46,803 nt of DNA from Acidobacteriota bacterium (GCA_018269055.1 JAFDVI010000057.1:1-46803); one strand, 5' to 3'; positions 34,001 through 41,640 are shown, numbered from the stretch's first letter. Notes: generated by a model from the sequence alone, not told the origin. Numbers and translations: made by a program.

Positions 34001-35180
34001 TGGGAGCATTTATTTCTCGCTGAATATCATGAACGGCTATGTCTGGAGCCTGGTGGCAGAGCAGGGAAACCCGTTGGACGAGGAACGAGCGAAACGTGCT
34101 AATTACGTCTATCGCTTTCTGGCCGCCACCATCGTCGGCGAAAACCCGCGCAGCTTCGGGCTGGAAATGAACCCGCTTTCGAGTTATGCAAAGCTTCCAG
34201 CGGGTTCAGTTCAACAAGAGCCACCTGGCGCTGCTACTGCGCAAACGGGCTCTCCGCGAACTCCTCGCGCCAGACCGACGCAAGGCACAACATCACAACA
34301 GCCTACGGCTGCCAATTGCCGGAATGACATCGCGGAGAGTGAGCGCTATGTCATTCGGACGGTGACGGTAGTCTTTGGAGCAGGCTCGAGATATGACCTC
34401 GGCGACGGGTACGTTGGGAACATCTATTCGCCGACGAAACTGAACGAGATCAACAGACGTGTAGTGGATCAAGGCTTGCCAATTCGTTACGACACACGAG
34501 GAAAGCCTTTTAATACCTGCGTGCAGGTAGTGGCGACTAATGACTGTATGAACGATATTGGATCGCCGAAATGCTTGAACGTGATACTGACAGAGGCAAT
34601 TCCGCAACAACCGGCTCTCGTGATCGTGCCGGATGTGAGAGCAATGACGCTTGCTGATGCAAGACGAGCGATCGAGAGCGCGAGGCTCAGAGTTGGCAGC
34701 ATCACTAACACAGTTAATCCTACCCGACTTACCATCAATGGTGTGCTGAGACAGCAGCCTAGCCCTGGCACCAGAGTCCGTACCGGCAGTTCTGTCAATC
34801 TGGAGATTACAACTGCTGCCACCCCGACGCCAACGCCGGCAACGTCAAGCATCACAGACAGGGAAATAATCAGCTTGCTAGGCAGCCTAAGGGATCAAAG
34901 CAGCTTAAATCGGTACAACCGCAAACAGAGCGCCTATGCTCTTTGGCTTCGTTCACGCAAGGATCGGGCAAGCATAAGAACAGCGATTGCTGAGTTGACC
35001 CCCTTCCTGAAAGATAATGATTCTGAAGTGCGGGCTTGGATTGCTTTGGCACTTGCCGAATCGGGAGAGACATCAAATGACATCAGACAGGTTTTGGTAG
35101 AAGCATCGAAAAGCGATGATGAAAGAATTCGTGATAATGCAGTGAAGGCGCTCAGTGGGATGCGGCAACAGGGGCGTTGA
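31086..35180 (+). CDS. Large transmembrane CoxE/SAV_2336-like protein with vWA-like, lytic transglycosylase, PASTA and HEAT regions
   Basis: A 1,364-residue protein. Approximate domains in order: CoxE/SAV_2336-type helical N-terminus 5-85 (HIIELAEELRLAGFDIG); TM1 115-134; exported carboxypeptidase-like beta domain 138-227; Pro-rich linker; TM2 272-290; cytoplasmic vWA-like domain 345-515 with a degenerate MIDAS (LLIDRASPSDEQ) and LLIFSDGAG; helical region to 740; TM3 751-770; an MltD-like lytic transglycosylase domain 855-1035 with catalytic Glu893 in MLETEFRRC and YRFLAATIVGENPRSFGL; PASTA domain 1178-1243 (VPDVRAMTLADARRAIE); HEAT-like repeats 1290-1364. The start at 31086 follows GGGGAAAG. 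The C-terminal third uses many AGA/AGG Arg codons, unlike the first half, hinting at a mosaic. Likely membrane sensor and organiser for the TIR/MoxR pair; whether Glu893 cuts peptidoglycan is unknown. Confidence 0.85.
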   Translation: MAEQRFNPEHIIELAEELRLAGFDIGTQQHIAAQDLLIALAAHNRLPADPREWRSLLAPIFCASPVEQEEFYGRFDLWLKRHPEWTPKPDDLHEPTRREIAIPAAAIHWLRKPAGIVSAALLILLLGFAVFLSLKTNRTLTGQVFSSDGDNLNPLPEAQVEFFNQPAAKTDRDGKFTINYQARNWNRIFNRQVADLTVTHGEHDPLPPIKLDVHNPTHQTIKLQKRQPKIPDQSTITLPPTPEATPPPIPLLPEFTAAKPDVSGTPNPIRWYHWLLIASPLLLFAAWLMLRWRRRRALLQKLQAVGSPNLRRLTVRGASEHLFQSQIFRRAVQDLRRHRRVEVRELDIPATVSATIRRGGMFQPLYGARKALPEYLLLIDRASPSDEQARFADELSQRLEAGGVFVDRFYFQNDPRTCRQREASSPMVTLLDLAARYPDHQLLIFSDGAGFISPLTGEPEHWLTSLSHWPRRVLLTPELDEQTGYPELALAEHDFLVLPANDDGFLALTEAVNAGELPNPKSKPGAGTNASSFPRLILERPKRWLERHEPRPAVLKELCDQLRAFLGEDGWYWLAACAVYPALSWDVTLYLGYKLFADRISNPTVSEGLSFEDRLLSLVRLPWFRYGSMPDWLRLRLIESFTQEQEAAVRRTIETMLLSALEHPQEGIPLELAEPTEANWWPRLKAKWEARWRNKRIAGLIEREPEDSPLKDFVFLGFLSGSRTRRLTVKLPELLNRVLFPQGQAVLGFRPVTVAALAILLSASGAAYVVNRSQQVTNTPPPPSQFYLQWDQAEQSRFIVEKTQQVLSALANNADTPLKEEDFELIRQKVSEYASRVGNGSTYDKFTSPIQNAFQEDLRYVFGRGVKYAPEISAGVAPTTQRKLPVLYLAMLETEFRRCPDTRSDQQGMFLVPSSRPGSVTNRRLGLVNVAEPCNVPVVAAQVASSLWSRVMGYRFSTNSAIQSIAIFGEPSGSIYFSLNIMNGYVWSLVAEQGNPLDEERAKRANYVYRFLAATIVGENPRSFGLEMNPLSSYAKLPAGSVQQEPPGAATAQTGSPRTPRARPTQGTTSQQPTAANCRNDIAESERYVIRTVTVVFGAGSRYDLGDGYVGNIYSPTKLNEINRRVVDQGLPIRYDTRGKPFNTCVQVVATNDCMNDIGSPKCLNVILTEAIPQQPALVIVPDVRAMTLADARRAIESARLRVGSITNTVNPTRLTINGVLRQQPSPGTRVRTGSSVNLEITTAATPTPTPATSSITDREIISLLGSLRDQSSLNRYNRKQSAYALWLRSRKDRASIRTAIAELTPFLKDNDSEVRAWIALALAESGETSNDIRQVLVEASKSDDERIRDNAVKALSGMRQQGR

Positions 35181-35381
35181 TATGCGAGAGTGAAATGTTG
35201 TTTGCGAGTACTTCATGCGGCAAGAATCGGCGGAAGGGGTTTCGTCGAGCGTGCAAATGGAGTCCAGTTCGTGTTCCAGCGATGCGGGTGACCGCATCTG
35301 AAAACCAACTGAGCCTGAGCGCATCTGGTAGGCCAGCGAGGTCGAACGTTCGTTCAGGCTCATCCTTAACAGGAGGTGTTT
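35181..35381. other. Gap with two hairpins after the large membrane gene
   Basis: A 200-base gap with no gene. It has GATGCGG-GTGA-CCGCATC (35281-35298) and a wider dyad, TGAGCCTGA...TCAGGCTCA (about 35310-35362). Neither has a T-tract, so terminator function is uncertain. A strong AGGAGG lies at the end for the next gene. Confidence 0.5.
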
Positions 35382-35966
35382 ATGAAACATTTGGTGGTTC
35401 GTTCGGCTTGGATGTTGATTTTGGCAGCTTGTGTTTTGACTTCGGCGGCGATGGCGCAATCGGCTTCGACCTTTGATGGCAAGCCGGATTTTTCCAAAGG
35501 CGATGAAATCGGCTATTTCGTCTGGCGTACGGGTGATGAGTGGCATGTGCGTTGGACGACCAACGGCACGGCGCACCGGTTCAATGGTTCGGTGTTGTCT
35601 GAAGGCGGCGAGTTGAAATCTCTGAAACGAATAGATGTCGAATCGGAAAGCAGAGTCGTTCGTGCCGGTCGCGCGCCTCATGTGGTTCGCGGGCCGCGCG
35701 GGCGAGTGATAGGCGTTGGTGGCGGCAGAGCGCCGGTTGTCGTTAACCGCGAACAGGACAAGATTGAAAAAGATGGCGACCACCGCATCCATTTTTTGTC
35801 CACCAACGATGGAGACATTGACGGCTTCGATTTCAAAGTGGACAAGAACGTCGCTTCGTTGAAGTTCGCGTTTGAAATTGACGGCAAACCCGCTCCCAGG
35901 CGAATCGAAGTGGGCAAGTCCAATGCAAAACCTTCTGGCGACCCATTCGTCGTTTCGTTGAAGTGA
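35382..35966 (+). CDS. Exported protein of unknown function
   Basis: A 194-residue secreted protein. The ATG at 35382 has AGGAGGT 6-7 bases upstream and begins a signal peptide (MKHLVVRSAWMLILAAC through AMAQ). The body is beta-rich, with FSKGDEIGYFVWRTGDEWH near the start, a basic Gly-rich segment (VRGPRGRVIGVGGGRAP) at about 105-125, and IHFLSTNDGDIDGFDF later. It does not match a family I know. The gene is 200 bases past the TIR/MoxR operon and could be an extra or an independent secreted protein. It converges on the enoyl-CoA hydratase gene 21 bases away. Confidence 0.75.
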   Translation: MKHLVVRSAWMLILAACVLTSAAMAQSASTFDGKPDFSKGDEIGYFVWRTGDEWHVRWTTNGTAHRFNGSVLSEGGELKSLKRIDVESESRVVRAGRAPHVVRGPRGRVIGVGGGRAPVVVNREQDKIEKDGDHRIHFLSTNDGDIDGFDFKVDKNVASLKFAFEIDGKPAPRRIEVGKSNAKPSGDPFVVSLK

Positions 35967-35987
35967 GCGGCAAGGAACGATTCGCGC

Positions 35988-36788
35988 TCAGCGACCTTTG
36001 AAATTCGGTTTCCGCTTTTCGTGAAACGCGGCGATGCCTTCTTTCACGTCGTCGCAGTAATTGGTCACCATCACGCTGAGCGCGGCATCTTCCAGCGCGT
36101 TTGCCAAATCCATTGTTTGCTGTTTGTACATCATCCGTTTGGTGATGCGGATGGCGATGGGCGGCCCGTCAGCCAGTCTTTCCGCCCACGCGCGCGCCGT
36201 CGGCATCAATTCCGCATCCGGCACAACTTCCGTGACCAAACCAAGTTCCTTCGCTTGGTGCGCCGGATAGACTTCGGAAAACAGCGACATCTTCAGCGCG
36301 CGTTCCAAACCCATGAATCTGGGAAACAGATACGCGCCGCCTTCGTCGGGAATCAGCGAAAACTTCAAACTGGTGTCGCCGAGCTTTGCGCTTTCCGCCG
36401 CAATGCGAAAATCGCAGCTCAAGGCCAGCGTCAATCCTCCGGCAACCGCCGCACCATTGACAGCGGCGATTGTCGGTTTATCGAAACGCTGCAGCAATGT
36501 GACGAGTTGATGCATGTTCTCGCGCATTTCCAGCATCGCTTCCATCTTGTGGCCTCGATAGCGCGCCGGATACTGAAAGTCGCGTGAGATGTCTCCGCCG
36601 GAACAGAACCCTCGACCGGTTCCGGTGATGATGACGGCTCGAATCTCATCGTCATCACGCGCACGCCCCAGCGCCGAGATGATTTCGTGAACCATCACTT
36701 CGGAATAGGCATTGAGCTTTGTCGGGCGATTGAGCGTAATGGTGGCGACGCAGTTTTCTTTGGTAAAGATGATTTCACTGAATTCCAT
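35988..36788 (-). CDS. Enoyl-CoA hydratase/isomerase family protein (1)
   Basis: A 266-residue crotonase-fold enzyme. The oxyanion-hole signatures CSGGDISRD and AAVNGAAVAGGLTLALSCD are clear, and FSLIPDEGGAYLFPRFMG holds the usual catalytic region, with Glu in PDEGG. Family members hydrate 2-enoyl-CoAs or isomerise them. AGAGGT precedes the ATG at 36788. It is followed by a second paralogue on the same strand, separated by a tandem repeat, and faces the glutaryl-CoA dehydrogenase across a promoter region, so it most likely works on the crotonyl-CoA or a related acyl-CoA. Confidence 0.93.
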   Translation of the reverse strand: MEFSEIIFTKENCVATITLNRPTKLNAYSEVMVHEIISALGRARDDDEIRAVIITGTGRGFCSGGDISRDFQYPARYRGHKMEAMLEMRENMHQLVTLLQRFDKPTIAAVNGAAVAGGLTLALSCDFRIAAESAKLGDTSLKFSLIPDEGGAYLFPRFMGLERALKMSLFSEVYPAHQAKELGLVTEVVPDAELMPTARAWAERLADGPPIAIRITKRMMYKQQTMDLANALEDAALSVMVTNYCDDVKEGIAAFHEKRKPNFKGR

Positions 36789-36794
36789 GTTTAC

Positions 36795-36942
36795 CTCTGC
36801 TTTGAGTACCGCCTTCAGGCGGAAGCCAAAATGCCTCTGCTTTGAGTACCGCCATCAGGCGGAAGCCAAAATGCCTCTGCTTTGAGTACCGCCTTCAGGC
36901 GGAAGCCAAAATGCCTTCCGCCTGAAGGCGGTACTCAAAACT
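36795..36942. repeat. Three tandem 40-bp palindromic units plus an inverted copy
   Basis: Units begin near 36795, 36835 and 36875, each containing GAGTACCGCC-TTC-AGGCGG; the middle one has a T-to-A change in the loop. A partial inverted copy at 36915-36942 closes the array. It fills the whole gap between two hydratase genes. Confidence 0.9.
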
Positions 36943-36943
36943 T

Positions 36944-37735
36944 TTATTTGCCCGTGAAGATTGGCTGGCGTTTTTCCATGAAAGCGCGGACGCCCTCTTT
37001 GTGGTCTTCGGTTTGGCCGCAGCGCAAATGCGTCTCGGCTTCGCGATCAAGCAAGGTGCGGAAGTCGGAACTCATCGCTTGATTGACGTTGGCTTTCATA
37101 TACCGATAACTGACCAGCGGCCCGTGGGCGATGCGCGTGGCGATTTCACGAACTTGCGCCATCAACTGATCGGCGGCAACGACGCGATTGATCAAACCGA
37201 GCCGATGTGCTTCTGCCGCGTCAATGATTTCGCTCAGGAAAAACAGCTCTTTGGCTTTGGCCGCGCCGACTGACCGGGCCAGCAACCACGTAGTACCGAA
37301 ATCTCCGCCGAAACCGACTTTGGCGTACGCCGTTCCGAACTTGGCAACGTCTGAGGCGATGCGTAAGTCGCAAGACAAGCAGACGCCTAACCCTGCGCCC
37401 ATCGCGTGGCCATTGACGGCGGCAATCGTCACTTTCGGCATGTTGTACAGCAACCACGACAGTTCCTGCGCTTCGCGCAAACCGTCAATCTGTTCTTCAA
37501 GCGAAGGCGGAGTTGTGTCTTTGGCCATATTGCTGACATCGCCTCCGGCGCAAAACGCGCGGCCTGCGCCTGTGACGACGATGGCGCCGACTTCCGGATC
37601 GCGGCTCCATCGCCTCAAACATTCGGCGGATTGCGTCAGCAATTCGCGGCTCAGGGCATTCAGTTTGTCGGGACGGTTGAATGTTAACGTAGCGACCTTG
37701 TTTTCAACGTGTGCCAGGATTGGTTCTTCAGGCAT
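36944..37735 (-). CDS. Enoyl-CoA hydratase/isomerase family protein (2)
   Basis: A 263-residue crotonase-fold enzyme with oxyanion-hole motifs FCAGGDVSNM and AAVNGHAMGAGLGVCLSCD. The active-site stretch AYAKVGFGGDFGTTWLL has Asp where many hydratases have Glu, as in some isomerase-type members, so hydratase and isomerase roles both remain open. GGAGGAA precedes the ATG at 37735. It diverges from gcdH and is 155 bases upstream of the other crotonase on the minus strand. It is distinct in sequence, so it is not a recent duplicate. Confidence 0.93.
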   Translation of the reverse strand: MPEEPILAHVENKVATLTFNRPDKLNALSRELLTQSAECLRRWSRDPEVGAIVVTGAGRAFCAGGDVSNMAKDTTPPSLEEQIDGLREAQELSWLLYNMPKVTIAAVNGHAMGAGLGVCLSCDLRIASDVAKFGTAYAKVGFGGDFGTTWLLARSVGAAKAKELFFLSEIIDAAEAHRLGLINRVVAADQLMAQVREIATRIAHGPLVSYRYMKANVNQAMSSDFRTLLDREAETHLRCGQTEDHKEGVRAFMEKRQPIFTGK

Positions 37736-37932
37736 TGATTTCCTCCAGGTGAAATGGTGACGCGAGTGTATGGCCGAGCCTGTTTGTCGTCAACGAAATG
37801 GCTAAATAAACTGTTGATGTTGGACTGGCAAAAACCTTTTTGTTCGTTTGCCGAGTTTGCGACTAGATAGTAGTTTGTCGCTTACAGATTCTTCTCATTC
37901 ACGCAATTACAATTTATACACAGGAGAAACTT
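37736..37932. promoter_or_regulatory. Divergent promoter region of the acyl-CoA cluster
   Basis: About 197 bases between hydratase 2 (minus) and gcdH (plus) with no gene. A GCGAC...GTCGC dyad (about 37859-37881) could be an operator. TTTATACA at about 37913-37920 is a possible -10 for gcdH. These are by-eye candidates. Confidence 0.35.
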
Positions 37933-39108
37933 ATGAGCACCTCAGAAGTAGATTTTTTCAAACTGGACGGGCAATTAAGCGACGAAGAAAAGCTGGTTCG
38001 CCAATCGGTTCGCGCGTTCGTCAACGAACGCGTCAAACCGATCATCGCCGAATGTTTTGAAGAAGGCCGCTTTCCCTTCGACCTGATTCCTGAAATGGCT
38101 TCGCTTGGCGTGCTGGGCGCGAACCTACCGGAAAAATACGGCTGCGCGGGCGTCAACAACGTTGCTTATGGATTGATCACGCAAGAACTGGAAGCGGGCG
38201 ATAGCGGCATTCGCAGCTTTGTGTCGGTACAAGGCGCGCTGTGCATGTATCCGATTTACGCCTTTGGCAGCGAAGAGCAGCGAATGAAATGGTTGCCAAA
38301 CATGGCTGCGGGCAAAGTCATCGGGTGTTTCGGATTGACCGAACCGAATTCCGGTTCCGATCCCGGCAGCATGAAAACGCGCGCCAAGCGAACGAAAGAC
38401 GGGTGGGTGCTGAACGGCAGCAAAGCCTGGATCACCAACGGAACCATTGCCGACATTGCCATCGTCTGGGCGAAGACAGATGAGAACGACAAGATTCGCG
38501 GCTTTCTGGTCGAAAAGGGGACCAAAGGATTCACCGCGCCGGAAATCAAACATAAGATGAGCTTGCGCGCTTCGATTACGTCTGAGCTTGTGTTTGAAGA
38601 TTGCCTGATTCCTGAAGAAAACATTTTGCCTTTGAGCGGCGGGTTGAAAAGTCCGCTGAGCTGTTTGACGCAGGCGCGGTACGGCATCGCCTGGGGAGCA
38701 ATCGGCGCGGCAGTTGATTGTTTCCAAACCGCTACGGAATACGCCAAACAGCGAATTCAGTTTGGACGGCCAATTGGCAGCTTCCAGTTGACCCAGGAAA
38801 AGCTGGCAAAGATGTTGACCGAAATTTCCAAAGCGCAATTGCTGTGTTTGCAGCTTGGCCGGATGAAAGATGCGGGCACGATGGAACCGGTGCACGTTTC
38901 GATGGCCAAATACAACAACGTCGGCATGGCGTTGGAAATCGCCCGTTCGGCGCGCGGCATCCTGGGCGCGAACGGCATCATCGGCGATTATTCGATCATG
39001 CGGCATATGGCCAATCTGGAATCGGTGTACACCTACGAAGGCACGAACGAAGTTCACATGCTGGTGCTCGGCAAACACATCACCGGGCTGGACGCGTTCG
39101 GCGGATAA
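37933..39108 (+). CDS. gcdH: Glutaryl-CoA dehydrogenase (acyl-CoA dehydrogenase family)
   Basis: A 391-residue FAD enzyme of the acyl-CoA dehydrogenase fold. It fits glutaryl-CoA dehydrogenase closely. Glu87, Arg94 and Ser98 (in ELEAGDSGIRSFVSV) fall at the same numbers used for the human substrate-binding residues, the FAD motif CFGLTEPNSGSDPGSM is present, and the catalytic Glu369 lies in TYEGTNEVHMLVLG, matching Glu370 of the human enzyme. Glutaryl-CoA dehydrogenases oxidise and decarboxylate glutaryl-CoA to crotonyl-CoA, which hydratases then handle. AGGAG precedes the ATG at 37933. The context of two crotonases, two SDRs and an acyl-CoA ligase fits glutarate, lysine/tryptophan or aromatic/pimelate catabolism. 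A non-decarboxylating variant is not excluded. Confidence 0.88.
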   Translation: MSTSEVDFFKLDGQLSDEEKLVRQSVRAFVNERVKPIIAECFEEGRFPFDLIPEMASLGVLGANLPEKYGCAGVNNVAYGLITQELEAGDSGIRSFVSVQGALCMYPIYAFGSEEQRMKWLPNMAAGKVIGCFGLTEPNSGSDPGSMKTRAKRTKDGWVLNGSKAWITNGTIADIAIVWAKTDENDKIRGFLVEKGTKGFTAPEIKHKMSLRASITSELVFEDCLIPEENILPLSGGLKSPLSCLTQARYGIAWGAIGAAVDCFQTATEYAKQRIQFGRPIGSFQLTQEKLAKMLTEISKAQLLCLQLGRMKDAGTMEPVHVSMAKYNNVGMALEIARSARGILGANGIIGDYSIMRHMANLESVYTYEGTNEVHMLVLGKHITGLDAFGG

Positions 39109-39193
39109 AGGGAGCGCAACCTGCCGAGGTTGCATGTTTTCGGGAATCGAGAGTTGAAGAATCAGCGCAACCTCGGCAGGTTGCGCTACTCTT
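39108..39193. repeat. Paired palindromic repeat between gcdH and an SDR gene
   Basis: Cores GCAACCT-GCCG-AGGTTGC (39116-39133) and GCAACCT-CGGC-AGGTTGC (39167-39184) are inverted copies with flanking GGGAGC and CTACTCTT words. The same CCTCGGCAGG core occurs near 26.5 kb, 12.6 kb away. Confidence 0.85.
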
Positions 39194-39210
39194 TCAGGGA
39201 GAAATCACAA

Positions 39211-39990
39211 ATGGAAATCGCAGGCAAAGCAGCAATCGTCACTGGCGGAGGCACTGGCGTTGGTCGCGCTACAGCATTGGAACTGGCAAAGCGCGGTTGT
39301 TCGGTGCTCGTCAATTACAGCCGCTCGAAAGATGAAGCCGAACAAACTGCGGCGGATGTTTCGGCGCTTGGCGTCAAAGGCATCGCTGTTCAAGCCGACG
39401 TTGCCGACGACGCGGCTTGTCGAAAAATGATTGATACGGCTGTCGCGGAATTTGGGCGATTGGATGTGCTGGTCAACAACGCCGGAACCACGGCCTTCGT
39501 CGCGCACGAAGATTTGGAAGGCGTGAAGCTGGACGATTGGAATCGGATTTTTTCAACCAATGTCATCGGCACATTTCAGGTTTCCCGCGCGGCACAAGCA
39601 GCCTTAACCGCTTCGGGTAGCGGCGAAATCGTCAACGTTTCCAGCATCGCAGGCATTCGCGGCATCGGCAGTTCAATTCCATACTGCGCATCGAAAGCGG
39701 CGCTGAACAATCTGACCGTGACGCTTGCCCGCGTCTTGGCACCAAAAGTTCGCGTCAATGCTGTCGCGCCAGGACTGATCACGACACGCTGGTTACGCGA
39801 TGGATTGGGCGAAGCGAATTATGATGCGTTGGTTGTTCGCGCTGAGCAGCAAGCTGTGTTGCATAAGGTATGCGATGCCGAAGATGTCGCGGCTTTAATC
39901 CTCAACATTATTACTGGGCCGGATTTGGTTACAGGACAAGTGATTCCCATCGAAGGCGGCGCACTGATTTCGGCCGCGTCGTTACGATGA
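39211..39990 (+). CDS. SDR-family oxidoreductase (1), FabG-like
   Basis: A 259-residue short-chain dehydrogenase. TGGGTGVG at about 12-19 binds NAD(P), NNAGT near 90 is the conserved Asn region, SSIAG holds the catalytic Ser, and PYCASK the Tyr and Lys. It is most like 3-oxoacyl-ACP/3-hydroxyacyl-CoA reductases. The ATG at 39211 has AGGGAGAAA upstream; an extension to 39130 would start inside the repeat. It overlaps the minus-strand ligase gene by 9 bases at its 3' end. Within this cluster it may oxidise a 3-hydroxyacyl-CoA formed by the hydratases. Confidence 0.9.
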   Translation: MEIAGKAAIVTGGGTGVGRATALELAKRGCSVLVNYSRSKDEAEQTAADVSALGVKGIAVQADVADDAACRKMIDTAVAEFGRLDVLVNNAGTTAFVAHEDLEGVKLDDWNRIFSTNVIGTFQVSRAAQAALTASGSGEIVNVSSIAGIRGIGSSIPYCASKAALNNLTVTLARVLAPKVRVNAVAPGLITTRWLRDGLGEANYDALVVRAEQQAVLHKVCDAEDVAALILNIITGPDLVTGQVIPIEGGALISAASLR

Positions 39991-41490
39991 AACGACTTGA
40001 TCACGGATGGCGCGTTTCAGAATTTTGCCGCTTGGGCCTTTCGGCAAAGCATCCAGAAAAATGATTTTCGCGGGAACTTTGAATTTCGTCACATAACCGC
40101 TGATGAAAGCCTTCAACTCTTCTTCGGTCAATGAATGCCCGGTGCGAAGCACAACGGCTGCCGCCAGATTCTCGCCAAAAATCTCATCGGGGATGCCGAA
40201 GACGGCGGCTTCGGCGATGGCCGGATGCCCGTATAAACCTTCTTCGATTTCGCGCGGCGAAATGTTCTCGCCGCCTTTGATGACCAACTCTTTCTTGCGG
40301 TCAGTGATGAAAACGTAACCATCGGCGTCAACGTGGCCAATGTCGCCAGTGTGCAGCCAACCATCAATAATTGTGTCGCGGGTGGCTTCGGGTTTGTTCA
40401 GATACCCCAGCATCACGTGCCGTCCGCGTGTGCAAAGCTCCCCAGTTTCTCCGGCTGGCAAGATATTATTGCTGAAATCCATCGCACAAATTTCAAAGCC
40501 TTCCATTGCGCGACCGACGGAACCGACGCGATAGGCTTCGTCAGCGTAATAGGTCGTCAGCGCGCCCGCCGTTTCTGACAACCCATACCCTTGTTTGACC
40601 GTGCAGTTGAAGAGTCGCTGGAATTCCAGTCGCGTCGTTTCAGCCAACGGTGCGCCGCCTGTGCCCGCCGTTTGCAGCGACGAGTAATCGTATTTTTCGC
40701 GGTCGGGATGAATGATCAGCATCGTCAGCATCGTCGGCACAAATGCCAGCCGCTGCACTTTGAAGCTTTCGATCAGCCCCAGCACTTTGCCCGCGTCGAA
40801 GTGTTTCAGAATGTAGGTGCTGTTACCCATTCGATAGCCCAGGTTCATCATCAACACGCCGTACACGTGACTCATTGGCAACACGCTCAGGCTGCGAATT
40901 TGGCCTACGCTGGCGTTTCGTTCGTACAACGCATCGGCGACAAAAATCATGTTGTCGTGGCTGAGCATGACGCCTTTCGGATTGCCGGTCGTGCCGGAGG
41001 TGTACAGCAGCATCGCCAGGTCGTCCGGCTCGCGTTCAAGCAGCGGCGCGAATTCTTCGGCAGCTTCAATTTCAGTTTCGAGGTTTGTTGCTTCGCAGCT
41101 TTCGCCGATGCACAGCACTTCACGGAAGTTCGGCAACTCAACCGACGCTTCTTTCAACCGGGCAGCCAATTCCGGCGAAGTGATGGCGAATGGCGCGCCG
41201 GAATCTTCCAGCACATATCGGACTTCGCGCGCATTCCACATGGGCGTGATTGGGACGATGACGGCCCCCAGCTTCCAAATAGCGATGAACGCGGAAGTGA
41301 CGTATGGCGAATTCAGCATCATGACCACGACGCAATCGCCGGGCTTAACACCGTGCTGTCGCAGCGTTTCCGCAACACGGCAGGCGCGATGATAAAGCTC
41401 CACGTTGGTGTAAGTGCCATCTTCAAACCAGGTCGAGACGTATTCGCCAAATCGCTCGATATTGTCGAGCGCCAGTTGCGCGGCGTTCAT
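39982..41490 (-). CDS. AMP-forming acyl-CoA synthetase/ligase
   Basis: A protein of about 502 residues of the ANL adenylating family, which activates a carboxylate with ATP and CoA. The P-loop-like motif LLYTSGTTGNPKGVML is clear, followed by GYGLSETAGALT, WLHTGDIGH, the hinge DRKKELVIKGGENISPREIE and the C-terminal GPSGKILKR with the catalytic Lys. The ATG at 41490 is used; a TTG at 41523 is also possible. The two genes converge, with a 9-base overlap to the SDR. It carries the TetR-type operator about 90-110 bases before its start, so it may be induced by acyl-CoA. Substrate could be a dicarboxylate, aromatic or medium-chain acid. Confidence 0.93.
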   Translation of the reverse strand: MNAAQLALDNIERFGEYVSTWFEDGTYTNVELYHRACRVAETLRQHGVKPGDCVVVMMLNSPYVTSAFIAIWKLGAVIVPITPMWNAREVRYVLEDSGAPFAITSPELAARLKEASVELPNFREVLCIGESCEATNLETEIEAAEEFAPLLEREPDDLAMLLYTSGTTGNPKGVMLSHDNMIFVADALYERNASVGQIRSLSVLPMSHVYGVLMMNLGYRMGNSTYILKHFDAGKVLGLIESFKVQRLAFVPTMLTMLIIHPDREKYDYSSLQTAGTGGAPLAETTRLEFQRLFNCTVKQGYGLSETAGALTTYYADEAYRVGSVGRAMEGFEICAMDFSNNILPAGETGELCTRGRHVMLGYLNKPEATRDTIIDGWLHTGDIGHVDADGYVFITDRKKELVIKGGENISPREIEEGLYGHPAIAEAAVFGIPDEIFGENLAAAVVLRTGHSLTEEELKAFISGYVTKFKVPAKIIFLDALPKGPSGKILKRAIRDQVVSS

Positions 41491-41582
41491 GTGGTGGACC
41501 CCCAGCCGATTTTTGGTCGGCAATTCAGAATAACTCTGCTGTTTAACTTCTTTTTCCGTAGGCGTGATATGCTGGCAACGAA

Positions 41583-41598
41583 CTTACCAACCGGTAAG
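41583..41598. promoter_or_regulatory. TetR-type operator palindrome
   Basis: CTTACC-AACC-GGTAAG is a perfect 6-4-6 dyad containing the ACCAACCGGT core common in operators of TetR-family repressors of fatty-acid and acyl-CoA genes. It lies upstream of the ligase gene, on the side shared with the second SDR gene (start 41731). No TetR gene is in the window, so the regulator is elsewhere. Confidence 0.65.
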
Positions 41599-41640
41599 CG
41601 GAGTGTAAAAACCATCTCAAACAGAGTCAAGAAAACGGAC

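Noticed and set aside
34165..34215. Inverted word AACCCGCT...AGCGGGTT inside the large membrane gene
   Set aside because: It is short, has no second arm structure like the dispersed elements and is likely chance; kept only as a possible decayed repeat.
36795..36942. CRISPR-like reading of the 40-bp tandem units
   Set aside because: The units are directly adjacent without unique spacers and contain the palindrome of the dispersed family.
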